A DNA stretch of 64,000 nucleotides from NCBI GenBank assembly GCA_041649995.1, contig JBAZMA010000003.1:132505-196504 (forward strand), read 5' to 3'. The notes under the pieces were generated by a model that saw only the letters and a program-made list of their open reading frames with translations, did not search any database and had not been told where the DNA came from. Shown here in pieces: positions 17,206-25,489 of the stretch; positions within the stretch are counted from its first letter, which is position 1; every line of letters starts with the position of its first letter. The position numbers and the translations under genes were made by a program. Origin of the DNA: JBAZMA01 sp041649995 (GTDB lineage: Bacteria; Omnitrophota; Gorgyraeia; Velamenicoccales; Velamenicoccaceae).

Positions 17206-18017
17206 AAAAAGAATTCTGGGTTTGCGCGGCTCTTTTTGTTCTTTGCCCGGCTGCCTGGGCCGAACAGGTCATCGTGGAAAAACAGATCCAGGAAACTCCT
17301 GTCTTTGCCGCGCCTGCCGAAGAGAAGGTCTTTGTCTCTTCTTTCTACGAATACAGCTGGATCAAACAGGGCGGCCGTCATATCCAATGGAAAACATCCC
17401 GCAACCGCATCGCGTGGCTCAAGGACGGCCTGCACCTGCCCTATCTGGAGGTCACGCGTTATGAGCGCGCCGGGACCGTGGATTACACCTTTAATCTGGG
17501 CGGGATGCTGAGGCTGGATGCCGACAGCCTTCTGCGGGCGGAGATCGGTTTTGGCGACGATGTGGATTTTGTCTATCGCAGGGAATACAGCGCCGGTTAT
17601 GAGAGGCGGTGGCTCAAGAACCTTTTCTGGAGTTTTGATATCAAGTATCTGGATTATCCGGAAAATGACGTGGCTATCGGTTCCCCCGGCCTCATCTGGT
17701 ATTTCGATAACCATTACATCAGCGCTTCCTATAATGTTTCCTCTACAGAAAGCCGCGGCGTGGCCCAGTGGGGGATCTTCAAGGGAAATTTTTACCTTCA
17801 TAAACGGTTGGACATCTGGATGGGAGCGGCGATCGGAGAGAGGCTCTATGACATCTTTCTGCTCGATGCGTCGGAACAATACGGTTATATCCTTTTCGCG
17901 GGCCTGACGTTTAAGGTGCGGGAGAATATCGACCTGAGATTCGGAGGCTCCTATTCCATGGAGAAGCCGTCTTTTATCAACAGGGGCGTCAACACTCAAC
18001 TGACAGTCAGGTTCTAG
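17202..18017 (+). CDS. YaiO-like outer-membrane beta-barrel protein
   Basis: 271 residues: signal peptide 1-19 (ALFVLCPAAWA then EQVIVEK), then alternating aromatic beta strands through to a C-terminal phenylalanine (TQLTVRF), as expected for an outer-membrane barrel. The pattern and length fit the YaiO family, often encoded beside polysaccharide glycosyltransferases. It could be the export pore for the polymer made by the synthase two genes on. It overlaps the epimerase by four bases and is six bases before the HEAT gene. Confidence 0.72.
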   Translation: MKKEFWVCAALFVLCPAAWAEQVIVEKQIQETPVFAAPAEEKVFVSSFYEYSWIKQGGRHIQWKTSRNRIAWLKDGLHLPYLEVTRYERAGTVDYTFNLGGMLRLDADSLLRAEIGFGDDVDFVYRREYSAGYERRWLKNLFWSFDIKYLDYPENDVAIGSPGLIWYFDNHYISASYNVSSTESRGVAQWGIFKGNFYLHKRLDIWMGAAIGERLYDIFLLDASEQYGYILFAGLTFKVRENIDLRFGGSYSMEKPSFINRGVNTQLTVRF

Positions 18018-18023
18018 GCGAGC

Positions 18024-19331
18024 ATGTCCACGGATTTTATCGAGGTTTTCTGGAGGCTGGACCAGATCATCGCCGCCGCCTTCGCGGTTTTATTCCTGTT
18101 TTTTCTAACCTATGCCTTGATCCGCGAGGCCCTGGAAAAACAGCGCAAAAAAGCCCTGGCCAGGATCCGCGACCACCTCGAAGCTTATTTTGTTTCCTCT
18201 TTGACCCGTTCCCCGGGCTCTGACTCCTGCCCCGCTTTTATTGATTCCTGGTCCCCCCAGCAGTTCCTTTCCGTCATAAAGTCCCATGGGTTGAATCCGC
18301 CGCGGGGTTCCAAGGGAGCAGGGGATTTCCAACAGGAGCTAAGAGACTGCATGCTCCGTTCGCCTAAATTTTTGCGCATTGAGAAAAAAGCCGCAGGGGC
18401 TTCGCAAAAATGGCAAAGAATAGAGGCCCTTTTGGTCCTGGGGTATATCCAGGCGCCTGGCGGGCAGGAGATCTTAAGCAAGGGGCTCCTGAGCCCGGAT
18501 GAGGACATTTGTTATTTTTCCATGTTGAGCCTGAGCCAGTTCCGGGACAGGCCTTCGGCCCGTATCCTGCTTTCGTTTTTAACCCGCCGCCGCTTTAGCG
18601 GATACAAGATCGTTTCCCTGTTGGAATCTTTTCCCGAGGATATCGTAGAAGATGTCCTGGAGACTCTTGAGGGCGCGGATTTTTACGCGCGGTTCTGGGG
18701 ATTGAAGCTTTTGGCGAAATTCAAGCCGATGGCTTTTTTCGAAAGAATAGAGCGTTTCAGCCGCGATCCTTATCCGGATGTGCGCGCGGCCGCCTGTATC
18801 TGCCTGGCGGAGATGGGCCCTGTGGCGCAAACGCCTTTGAAGGAATGCCTCAAAGACAATATCTGGTTCGTGCGGATGCACGCGGTGCGGGGTCTGTCCA
18901 AGGCCCTGGGCAAAGCGTGCCTGCCTTTGATCGCGGACTTGAGCCTTGATCCTTACTGGCTTGTCAAAGAAAGTGTTGAAAAGGTCATGGCCGATCATAT
19001 TGAAGAAGCCATGCCTTACATAGACAGCTGTCTGATCCAACCGGATAAGTTGACCGCCGCATCCTGCGTTAACGCGCTCATCAATTCTTCTTATATCCCG
19101 CAGCTCTTGAAGGACGCGGCCAGCGATCATCCCGTCAAGCGGGAACGGGCGGAAAAGCTTCTTTCGCATCTGCTGAAGACCGACCTGCACTTCGGGCTCA
19201 AGAAGTCCCTGGGGCAATTGCCGGATGTTGAACGGCAGAAAGTTCTCGAGCTGCTGGCCCGCATGGACCCTTCTGTGGCAGCCAGCATGAGCATTTCAGG
19301 CGGTCCGCGGAACGCGGAGGCCAAACCATGA
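18024..19331 (+). CDS. Membrane-anchored HEAT-repeat protein of the polysaccharide locus
   Basis: 435 residues: an N-terminal membrane helix at ~14-35 (IIAAAFAVLFLFFLTYALI), a basic linker, then HEAT-like alpha-helical repeats from ~130 to ~415 (for example DPYPDVRAAACICLAEMG and DPYWLVKESVEKVM). HEAT arrays are protein-binding scaffolds. Its stop overlaps the ATG of the glycosyltransferase (ATGA at 19328), a link also seen in other loci where a HEAT protein accompanies a processive synthase. It probably organises the synthase at the inner membrane. Confidence 0.78.
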   Translation: MSTDFIEVFWRLDQIIAAAFAVLFLFFLTYALIREALEKQRKKALARIRDHLEAYFVSSLTRSPGSDSCPAFIDSWSPQQFLSVIKSHGLNPPRGSKGAGDFQQELRDCMLRSPKFLRIEKKAAGASQKWQRIEALLVLGYIQAPGGQEILSKGLLSPDEDICYFSMLSLSQFRDRPSARILLSFLTRRRFSGYKIVSLLESFPEDIVEDVLETLEGADFYARFWGLKLLAKFKPMAFFERIERFSRDPYPDVRAAACICLAEMGPVAQTPLKECLKDNIWFVRMHAVRGLSKALGKACLPLIADLSLDPYWLVKESVEKVMADHIEEAMPYIDSCLIQPDKLTAASCVNALINSSYIPQLLKDAASDHPVKRERAEKLLSHLLKTDLHFGLKKSLGQLPDVERQKVLELLARMDPSVAASMSISGGPRNAEAKP

Positions 19332-20734
19332 CCTTAGTCAGCCTTTCCCATGGTTTCTTTATCTTGTTTTTTGCGTATTTTTCGCTGGTGATGTCGTATT
19401 ATCTGTTTCTGGGTTTGATGGCATTGCTGGAAAGCTACAGGAGAAGAAAACAGGATGATTCTGAAGAGCCTGGTGTTTTTTTTGTGTCAACATTCTCCAT
19501 TCCGGTCACGGTGCTTGTGCCGGCCCATAACGAAGAGGTCTGGATCAAGGATGTTGTTCAGGCGATCCTGAAGCTCAATTATCCCGAATTTGAAGTCATC
19601 GTGATCGATGACGGCTCAACGGACGGCACCATGGCCGCCCTGCGCGATCTTCTGGACCTGGATTCCGTGCACCAGCCTTACATAGACGAATTTGACGCGG
19701 GCCGGATCAAGGGGATCTATCGTTCCCGGCGTCATCCTCAGGTAAGGGTTTTGAGCAAGGAGGGCGGCCAGAAGAAGGCCGGCGCCCTGAACGCGGGCTT
19801 GAATCTGGCGAGGTATAAGTATATCTGCGTCATTGACGCCGATACGATCCTGGAGCCCGACGCCCTGTTAAAGGTCATGACGCAGGTCCAGAAAGACCCG
19901 GAGAATATCGCGGGCGTGGGGAGTTATTTCGGCCTGCTGAATGGATTCGAAGTCAAGGATGGCGTGATCGTTTCCAGAAATTTTACGAAAAAACCCCTGA
20001 TCGCCTACCAGAATCTGGAATACATCCGCTCTTTTATCGGCAACAGGATCAGCTGGAGCCGCATGAAAGCCACTCCTTTTATCGCCGGGGGTTTTGCCGT
20101 CTGGAGAAGGGACGTCGTGGTTTCATCCGGCGGGTTTTCTCCTGATTACAGCAGTGAGGATGTCGAGTTTTCCTTCCGGGTCAGGGAGTGCGGCAAGCGC
20201 GCGGGACAGGAATACAAACTTTTGATGCTGCCTTACGTGATGGGCTGGACCTTAGGCCCTTCCACCGTTGGTTCCTTCATCCTCCAGAGAAACCGTTGGC
20301 AGCGCGTGGCGAATGAGGCGGTTTCCAAATACAGCCATATGATATTCAATCCCCGCTACGGCGCTTTTGGATGTTTTACGCTGCCCTATTTTCTCTTCTA
20401 TGAAGTCCTGGGAGGGTTTTTCGAACTGGCCAGCCTGCTGATCGTGATCACGGGGTTTGTGTTCGGGTTTCTGTCCTTTAAGGTTTTTTCGACATTCCTG
20501 GTGTTCGTCCTGATTTCACAGGCGTTTATCTCGCTCCTGTCGCTTTTTATCTTCTACCGCCAGACAAGGCTTTTGACGCCCGGCATGATTTTTTATCTTG
20601 GGGCTTTGAGCATTCTTGAATTTTTCTGGTACCGCTGGATCATCCTGTTCGCCAAATTGCAGGGAAGTTTCGCGTTTCTCGCCAGGATCCGCACGTTCGA
20701 CCAGTTTGTCCGCCTTCACAAAGACGCCTGCTGA
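19328..20734 (+). CDS. Processive family 2 glycosyltransferase (cellulose/PNAG synthase type)
   Basis: 468 residues with one N-terminal and about four C-terminal membrane helices. Catalytic motifs are all visible: DDGSTDGT (first Asp site), DADT (DxD metal site), SEDVEFSFR (general base ED) and QRNRWQR (the Q-x2-R-W motif of processive enzymes). It should polymerise sugars from a nucleotide donor while threading the chain across the inner membrane. Together with the epimerase, barrel and HEAT protein it makes a compact synthesis-and-export unit. The polymer is unknown. Confidence 0.9.
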   Translation: MTLVSLSHGFFILFFAYFSLVMSYYLFLGLMALLESYRRRKQDDSEEPGVFFVSTFSIPVTVLVPAHNEEVWIKDVVQAILKLNYPEFEVIVIDDGSTDGTMAALRDLLDLDSVHQPYIDEFDAGRIKGIYRSRRHPQVRVLSKEGGQKKAGALNAGLNLARYKYICVIDADTILEPDALLKVMTQVQKDPENIAGVGSYFGLLNGFEVKDGVIVSRNFTKKPLIAYQNLEYIRSFIGNRISWSRMKATPFIAGGFAVWRRDVVVSSGGFSPDYSSEDVEFSFRVRECGKRAGQEYKLLMLPYVMGWTLGPSTVGSFILQRNRWQRVANEAVSKYSHMIFNPRYGAFGCFTLPYFLFYEVLGGFFELASLLIVITGFVFGFLSFKVFSTFLVFVLISQAFISLLSLFIFYRQTRLLTPGMIFYLGALSILEFFWYRWIILFAKLQGSFAFLARIRTFDQFVRLHKDAC

Positions 20735-20740
20735 CCTTTT

Positions 20741-22381
20741 TTAATCCCCTGTTTCTTTTTTTCTGTCTTTTGCCGTGACCCAGAATTCCATACGCTTGCC
20801 CAGCATGAGCCGGGTCTGGGCGTCAAGCGCGGGCAGGCCGCTCAAAAAAACCATGATTCCCGGCAACAGAAGCCATTGGATCGCGTGGCTTATTCTGCGC
20901 AAGACCGTGTTTTTTTTGGGATTTTTGGGCAAAAGCAGCAGGCTCAGGATGACGCAGTTCAACAATCCGATGGTCGCCAGGGAGAAGATGGCTGTGGTGA
21001 CGCGGGGAGCGGTGTAATACAGGACCGAATGCGTGAATTCGCGGCTGGCAAAGATGGTCGGAAGCCAGCCGATGAAGGTCAAAAGAAAGGACCACGTGGC
21101 CCAGGAAACATGGCCCTCCAGGAGTTTGAAGCCATGCTGCAGTTTTTGAGAAAAAGGGATGTTTGAGGACGCCAGGAAGGCGCGTATGACCAGGGGGAAA
21201 TTCTCAACGCCCCAGGCCCAGCGGCGTTTTTGTTTATAGACATTGATGAACGTTTTTCTCCATGTGCTGGCTTCCGTGATGTCCATGGAGAGCGTTGTCG
21301 CCATGGGTACCACGCGATAGCGGCCGTCGAAGTGGATATAGGCTTTCCAGAAAATGGCTGAATCGTCGGAGATCATATCCACGGGCCAGTAATCCACTGC
21401 CACAAGGGCCTTGAAACTCATGCTGTGGCTGGAAAAAGTGACGAGTCTGTCCGGGTTGGTGGCTTCGATGAGCTGGAAGAAGGAAGAGCCGATGTCCAAG
21501 ACGCGGGCGAAAGCGGGGGCTTCCCAGATGTTGTTTTGATAGACGGGGATGGGCTGATAGCTGGCCTGATTTCTCTGCGGCGTGATGATGAAGGTGTAGG
21601 CCAGGCAGAGAAAATAATCCGGGCTGGCCACGGTGTCGGCGTCAAAACAGGACATGATGACGTGTTCAAAGGGGATCTGTTTTTCGGTGAGGAAGGCCGC
21701 GGCCCTGCGGGCGGCAAAAGCGGCATTGGCGCCCTTGACGCGCGCCTCTCCGGGGACGCCGTCGGGATGAAACGTCACGATAAGATCCAGGAAAAAATCT
21801 TTGTATTCCCTCCCCAGCTGTTCCATGGCGGATTTGACAGGCTCCTGAGAACGTTCTTCGACGGCCAGCATGACCAGCATGCGTTTGGCCGGAAAGCTGC
21901 CGTCCTTGAGGCTTCTGAGGCCGGCTTCAACGATGGAGCGCGATTCACCCGCAACGGGAAAGATCACAAGATGATAAATGTCTTCGAATTCCGGCGGGTT
22001 TGAATTTTTAAATTCCAGAAGTTCTTTGCGGTAACTGCGCAGGAAAAATTTTTCCAGGGGCCCGGCCGGCGTGCCATCCAGGCGCCGCAGGGCTTGCGTG
22101 GGATCCTTGATGTCCCGCAGGCGTGTTTCCCAGCTGATCCTGTTTTTCCATGAGAGCCTCGCGTAAGACAAGGCCAGGAAAATATTCATATAGAACAGGC
22201 GAAGGATCCAGTAAAGGTCGAACGCGATGATGAGAGCGGCGGCCGTCAAGGGCCTTGTGACGGACAAAAAGACCATGCCTGCGAGAATGCCCCAGCTCAC
22301 CGCGCCCGGAAGGATCTCAAGGCAGCGGTGGAGAATTTTCTCAGACGGGGACAGATGGTGGGGGGAGTAGGAGAATTTCAT
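20741..22381 (-). CDS. Multi-spanning family 2 glycosyltransferase
   Basis: 546 residues. Two N-terminal membrane helices (~30-75), a GT-A catalytic domain, and about four C-terminal helices. Motifs: MSCFDADT (DxD), DDSAIFWKA, and QKRRWAWG in place of Q-x2-R-W. The first half of the catalytic domain is divergent and lacks a clear DDGS. The gene is convergent with the synthase at 19328, six bases apart, and coupled to the PEGA gene upstream (ATGA overlap at 22378). It may extend or decorate the same surface polymer. Confidence 0.82.
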   Translation of the reverse strand: MKFSYSPHHLSPSEKILHRCLEILPGAVSWGILAGMVFLSVTRPLTAAALIIAFDLYWILRLFYMNIFLALSYARLSWKNRISWETRLRDIKDPTQALRRLDGTPAGPLEKFFLRSYRKELLEFKNSNPPEFEDIYHLVIFPVAGESRSIVEAGLRSLKDGSFPAKRMLVMLAVEERSQEPVKSAMEQLGREYKDFFLDLIVTFHPDGVPGEARVKGANAAFAARRAAAFLTEKQIPFEHVIMSCFDADTVASPDYFLCLAYTFIITPQRNQASYQPIPVYQNNIWEAPAFARVLDIGSSFFQLIEATNPDRLVTFSSHSMSFKALVAVDYWPVDMISDDSAIFWKAYIHFDGRYRVVPMATTLSMDITEASTWRKTFINVYKQKRRWAWGVENFPLVIRAFLASSNIPFSQKLQHGFKLLEGHVSWATWSFLLTFIGWLPTIFASREFTHSVLYYTAPRVTTAIFSLATIGLLNCVILSLLLLPKNPKKNTVLRRISHAIQWLLLPGIMVFLSGLPALDAQTRLMLGKRMEFWVTAKDRKKETGD

Positions 22382-23862
22382 GTTTTGTCCGCTCCCTCGG
22401 GTGCCGTTTCGGATGGAAGGGGAGGGATAAAACCGGCTCCCGGCCAGAGTTGGAGGCTTTTGAGCGAATGATCCTGTTCCTCCAGAAAGACGATGGTCCC
22501 GGTTGTTTCGGAATAAAAAATCCGCGCGTCTCTTTTGGCCTCTGTCAGCAGTTCCAGCTGATGGGCGCCTTCGGGGTCTAATTCCAGAAGATAGATGGTT
22601 CCGGCATCCTTGAAGAGCACGTGAGAGCCGTCATAAGCCCAAAAACACTGCTGAATATCGCGCCCCTCGCGGAAAATATCTTCGGAGAGGAAGAAGGTGC
22701 CGGAAAAATCGGTTTCTTCGCGGCTGCTATCGACGAGGTTCAGGATGGTGATGGTCCGCCTGGTCCAGAAGAGCAGCCTGCGGCGGCGGGGGTCAAATGA
22801 AAATCCCAGGCATCCTTTATCGCAGGCCCTGTAGGGACGGGAATTAACGATCAGTTCTCCCTTTTTTCCGAGAAAGACCAGCAAGTCCGGCGAAGGGTTA
22901 TGGATTTCATAGAAGTCTTTTTGGGAAAAAATGGCGTCTGCCAGAACGGGGTCATCCAGCAGGGGCTGCGGATTTTTCAGGTCCAGGCTGTTGCTGATAA
23001 GGGTGTTGTCCTGCTTTAACAGGTAGAGTCTTTTGCTGCTGACACCGAAACCTTTGACGGGTCCGGCAAGATCAGGCCGCAGGGAGCCTTCCTGCGGATT
23101 GATCATTGAAATCCTGTCATGGATGAGGGCGAAAAGGGTTCGCGGATCATCCGGAACGCTGAAAAAATCCTGCGGGGAGCCGATAACGACAGGGGAAATG
23201 TCGGTGACCGTTTTTTGTTCAAGATCGAGCAGTAAATATTTATTTTTTCCCTGGAAAGAGACCCTGGCGATGATGGCAGGGGCCTCTTGAAGAGAGAATA
23301 TATCCAGGAGGCGGGCCTGTGGGTAGGCGGAAGCGTCGACCAAGGGCCTGGTGTCCAGCTGGTCCGTGTCAAAAACAAAAAGATCCCCCAGGGTTTGGCC
23401 TTTGTTGAGAATAAAAGAATCCTGGTCTTCCAGGGGGATGATCTCCTTAAAAAGCTGTCGGCTGATGGTCTGCAGGGGGAGTGTTTTCGGGATCAGGAGG
23501 ATATCTTCGAAAGCCGTGGCAAGTCCCGGTTTTATCTGGAAGGCGCGCATCCATGGTCTGTAATTCTTTAAAAAGACCTTAAGCGTGTAGCGGCCAGGAA
23601 GCAGTTCCGGGATTACGGCCGGGGTTTTTTTTGTGAAGCGGCTTGAACCCAGATAAAGGTCGGCCCCGGAGGGAAACGTTTCGACCGAAACAAGGCCTGT
23701 CCGGACCAATTCTTGTTTTTCCGGATGAAAGATATATCCAAAGGAGTAAAGCAAAATCAGTGGGCAGAGGACGAGATACAGAAGGATGAAAAAAATAAAA
23801 CAGGCGCGGCGGAAATTCTGGAAGGTGAGTTTTTCGAAAAGGTTTGCGAGCAGGCGTTTCAT
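22378..23862 (-). CDS. PEGA-domain protein with probable beta-propeller
   Basis: About 494 residues from the ATG at 23862 (MKRLLANLF); another ATG at 23874 is possible. The longer frame to 23946 would translate intergenic repeat words and is rejected. Membrane helix at ~20-42; then a PEGA domain (LVSVETFPSGADLYLGS ... PGRYTLKVFLKNYRPW). The remaining 350 residues have repeated beta-strand blocks with WAYDGSHVLF-like motifs, suggesting a six- or seven-bladed propeller. The bulk is outside the inner membrane. It is coupled to the glycosyltransferase, and a scaffolding role for the polymer machinery is likely. Confidence 0.65.
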   Translation of the reverse strand: MKRLLANLFEKLTFQNFRRACFIFFILLYLVLCPLILLYSFGYIFHPEKQELVRTGLVSVETFPSGADLYLGSSRFTKKTPAVIPELLPGRYTLKVFLKNYRPWMRAFQIKPGLATAFEDILLIPKTLPLQTISRQLFKEIIPLEDQDSFILNKGQTLGDLFVFDTDQLDTRPLVDASAYPQARLLDIFSLQEAPAIIARVSFQGKNKYLLLDLEQKTVTDISPVVIGSPQDFFSVPDDPRTLFALIHDRISMINPQEGSLRPDLAGPVKGFGVSSKRLYLLKQDNTLISNSLDLKNPQPLLDDPVLADAIFSQKDFYEIHNPSPDLLVFLGKKGELIVNSRPYRACDKGCLGFSFDPRRRRLLFWTRRTITILNLVDSSREETDFSGTFFLSEDIFREGRDIQQCFWAYDGSHVLFKDAGTIYLLELDPEGAHQLELLTEAKRDARIFYSETTGTIVFLEEQDHSLKSLQLWPGAGFIPPLPSETAPEGADKT

Positions 23863-23893
23863 GCCCCTTATCATATCAATTCGCGGGAGTTTA

Positions 23894-24226
23894 GGCAAAT
23901 GGCTTATGTCCGGCCACAGGCCACAGAAACCGAGGGACGAAAGCACGAAGGGCGAACCAATTAAAAATTAAGAATTAAGAATGAAGAATGGGCTTATGGC
24001 TAAGAGCGAAGGGCATATAGCTTATAGCGAATGACAAATGGCTTAGGGCAAAAACAGAAGTCGGAAATCTGACGTCTGAATTCAGAAGTCTGAAATCGGA
24101 AATTGGATGTCGGAATTCGGAAATCGGAAATCCGAAGTCCGAAGGCTGAAATCAGAAGACAGAAGGTCGAATGCACTTCCATTGATCAAGTTCAATTCTT
24201 CATTCTTAATTCTTAATTTTTAATTG
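23894..24226 (+). repeat. Degenerate 7-bp repeat array, copy 1
   Basis: The 519-base gap 23863-24381 contains this array, then a promoter and hairpin. Almost the whole stretch splits into 7-base words without losing register: first GGCAAAT and GGCTTAT, then TTAAGAA-type words, then words such as ATAGCTT, then a long run of words such as AATCGGA, AGTCCGA. The TTAAGAA block at 23959-23990 returns as its reverse complement at 24193-24226, forming inverted ends of about 33 bases. No word is constant, so it is neither a simple microsatellite nor CRISPR. Confidence 0.85.
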
Positions 24227-24273
24227 TCTCTATGATTTGGAAATTAATGACTGTGCTCATCGCATTTTTTCTT

Positions 24274-24301
24274 TTGACTTTTGTGTGATTGGGAGTACAC
24301 T
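24274..24301 (+). promoter_or_regulatory. Candidate promoter upstream of attenuator-like hairpin
   Basis: TTGACT (24274-24279), 16-base spacer, TACACT (24296-24301). Transcription would begin near 24308, immediately at the hairpin that follows. Confidence 0.5.
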
Positions 24302-24309
24302 AATTTTCG

Positions 24310-24349
24310 GAGGCATCTCTTCTTAAAAAAGGGGGGATGCCTCTTTTTT
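24310..24349 (+). terminator. Terminator hairpin at the very start of the lipoprotein transcript
   Basis: Perfect 8-bp stem GAGGCATC/GATGCCTC (24310-24317 and 24336-24343), 18-base purine-rich loop, six Ts. It stands alone between the repeat array and the lipoprotein gene, so it acts as an attenuator or makes a tiny RNA of about 42 bases. Confidence 0.7.
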
Positions 24350-24381
24350 CTAGCCAAAACAGGAGGGGAGTCAGGAGAGAT

Positions 24382-24717
24382 ATGAACAAAACGCTAGTTA
24401 TTTTGATGGTGATCGCTGTTGTGTCCATGGCTGGCTGCGCGAAAAAGGCCTCCTCCAGTTCCGAGGCCATTGCCCAGGCCCAGACCATGCAAAGTGTCAA
24501 TCAGAAGGTGGATTATTTGGCCGGGCAAGCCAATATGTTCCTGGATTCCCGCGAATACTCCGAGGCCCTCAAAACAGCCAATTATATCCTTTCGAATGTG
24601 GATAGCAATTCCCAACAGGCCAAGGATATCGTGCAGAAGGCCCAGGAACGATTGTCGGGACAGGTCAAGGATATGGCCGGGAATTTCGAGAAATCCATGA
24701 GCGGGATGGGCCAATAG
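24382..24717 (+). CDS. Small lipoprotein with helical TPR-like core
   Basis: 111 residues from the ATG at 24382, chosen because CAGGAGA lies upstream and it gives a proper lipoprotein signal: VVSMAGC ends in the lipobox cysteine at residue 19. The mature part is alpha-helical, YLAGQANMFLDSREYSEALKT suggesting a TPR-like pair, then a Lys/Gln-rich C-terminus ending in SMSGMGQ. It is probably anchored in a membrane facing the periplasm. Its function is unknown. The attenuator hairpin at 24310 lies in its leader. Confidence 0.7.
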   Translation: MNKTLVILMVIAVVSMAGCAKKASSSSEAIAQAQTMQSVNQKVDYLAGQANMFLDSREYSEALKTANYILSNVDSNSQQAKDIVQKAQERLSGQVKDMAGNFEKSMSGMGQ

Positions 24718-24752
24718 AGGAAACGGCCTGTTTTCCCAAAAGAGAGGTTCAC

Positions 24753-24914
24753 ATGACGCTGTTAGGCTTGGTGGTATTTATCCTGGATATCGTCGCGATT
24801 GTTGACGTTATCAAGGGTCATAAGGATACGGGCAAAAAAGCCCTCTGGATCCTTTTGATCCTGCTTTTGCCTTTTTTGGGCATGATCCTGTATTTTCTCC
24901 TGGGGCGAAAATAG
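24753..24914 (+). CDS. Small PLDc_N-type membrane protein
   Basis: 53 residues, ATG at 24753 after an AGAGAGG. Two membrane helices, LLGLVVFILDIVAIVDVI and LWILLILLLPFLGMILYFLLG, joined by a short charged loop (KGHKDTGKKA). This is the pattern of the phospholipase D N-terminal (PLDc_N) domain, found alone as small membrane proteins and at the front of cardiolipin synthases. It likely belongs to the same unit as the lipoprotein 35 bases upstream. Confidence 0.72.
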   Translation: MTLLGLVVFILDIVAIVDVIKGHKDTGKKALWILLILLLPFLGMILYFLLGRK

Positions 24915-24945
24915 CTTTCGGCGGTTTTGCGAATGCGGCTATTTT
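24909..24945 (+). terminator. Possible weak terminator
   Basis: AAATAGC at the gene end pairs with GCTATTT before a T-rich tail (GCTATTTTTATC). The outer stem is AT-rich and the loop long, so the call is tentative. Confidence 0.35.
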
Positions 24946-24958
24946 TATCACTTTAGAC

Positions 24959-24987
24959 TTGAATAGTCAGGGGGAAATGCTTATCAT
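24959..24987 (+). promoter_or_regulatory. Candidate promoter
   Basis: TTGAAT (24959-24964), 17-base spacer, TATCAT (24982-24987), 58 bases before the gene at 25046. Confidence 0.4.
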
Positions 24988-25045
24988 TACGGTGAGTCCT
25001 TCAAAAGGGATCTCAGGGAAGATTTAAAAAAAAGAGGGGAGGGGC

Positions 25046-25471
25046 ATGAAGAGGAACTTGGCTGTCGCGGGATTCCTGATCCTGTTCGGGGTTTTTTTTA
25101 TTTTGTCCGATAAACCCGCCGTCTCTTCATCGGATTGGCCTGACCTGGCTCCTGAACCGCAATTGCTGGAGCCCAGGGGGGAAGTCGTGGACCTTTCCGG
25201 CAAGGATACCCTGGAGTTTAAGTGGAGCCCGTTTATCGGGCGTTTATGGGAACGGCAATATTACGACTTCAGGCTTTATAAGGGCAGGGACAGGCTGGAA
25301 GGTTCCCAGATTCTGGTCAGCAAAGTCGCCAAGAACCAATATTCCATTTCCGTCGACGCGTCTTTGTTCGAGGATGGAGAGGCGTACGCCTGGGGAGTCG
25401 CGCAGGTCTATATGGACAGGAAAAGCGAGCAGGCCTATTCAACTTTTGAGGTTGTTAAAAAGAAGTCCTAA
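25046..25471 (+). CDS. Exported protein with fibronectin-III-like fold, function unknown
   Basis: 141 residues. The N-terminal membrane segment or signal (LAVAGFLILFGVFFIL, residues 5-20) is followed by an Ig/Fn3-like beta domain: LLEPRGEVVDLSGKDTLEFK, then FRLYKGRD, then AYAWGVAQVYMD. Such a fold usually binds other proteins or carbohydrate outside the cell. AGAGGGGAGGGG lies before the ATG. I do not recognise a named family. Confidence 0.55.
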   Translation: MKRNLAVAGFLILFGVFFILSDKPAVSSSDWPDLAPEPQLLEPRGEVVDLSGKDTLEFKWSPFIGRLWERQYYDFRLYKGRDRLEGSQILVSKVAKNQYSISVDASLFEDGEAYAWGVAQVYMDRKSEQAYSTFEVVKKKS

Positions 25472-25489
25472 CGCACAAAGGAGGGTCGC

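Noticed and set aside
23863..23946. N-terminal extension of the PEGA gene
   Set aside because: It would translate 7-bp repeat words beginning at 23894; the ATG at 23862 gives a normal start followed by a membrane anchor.
24000..24182. 60-codon minus-strand frame inside heptad array copy 1
   Set aside because: The peptide is a periodic Phe/Arg/Ser repeat arising from the 7-bp words; no gene features.
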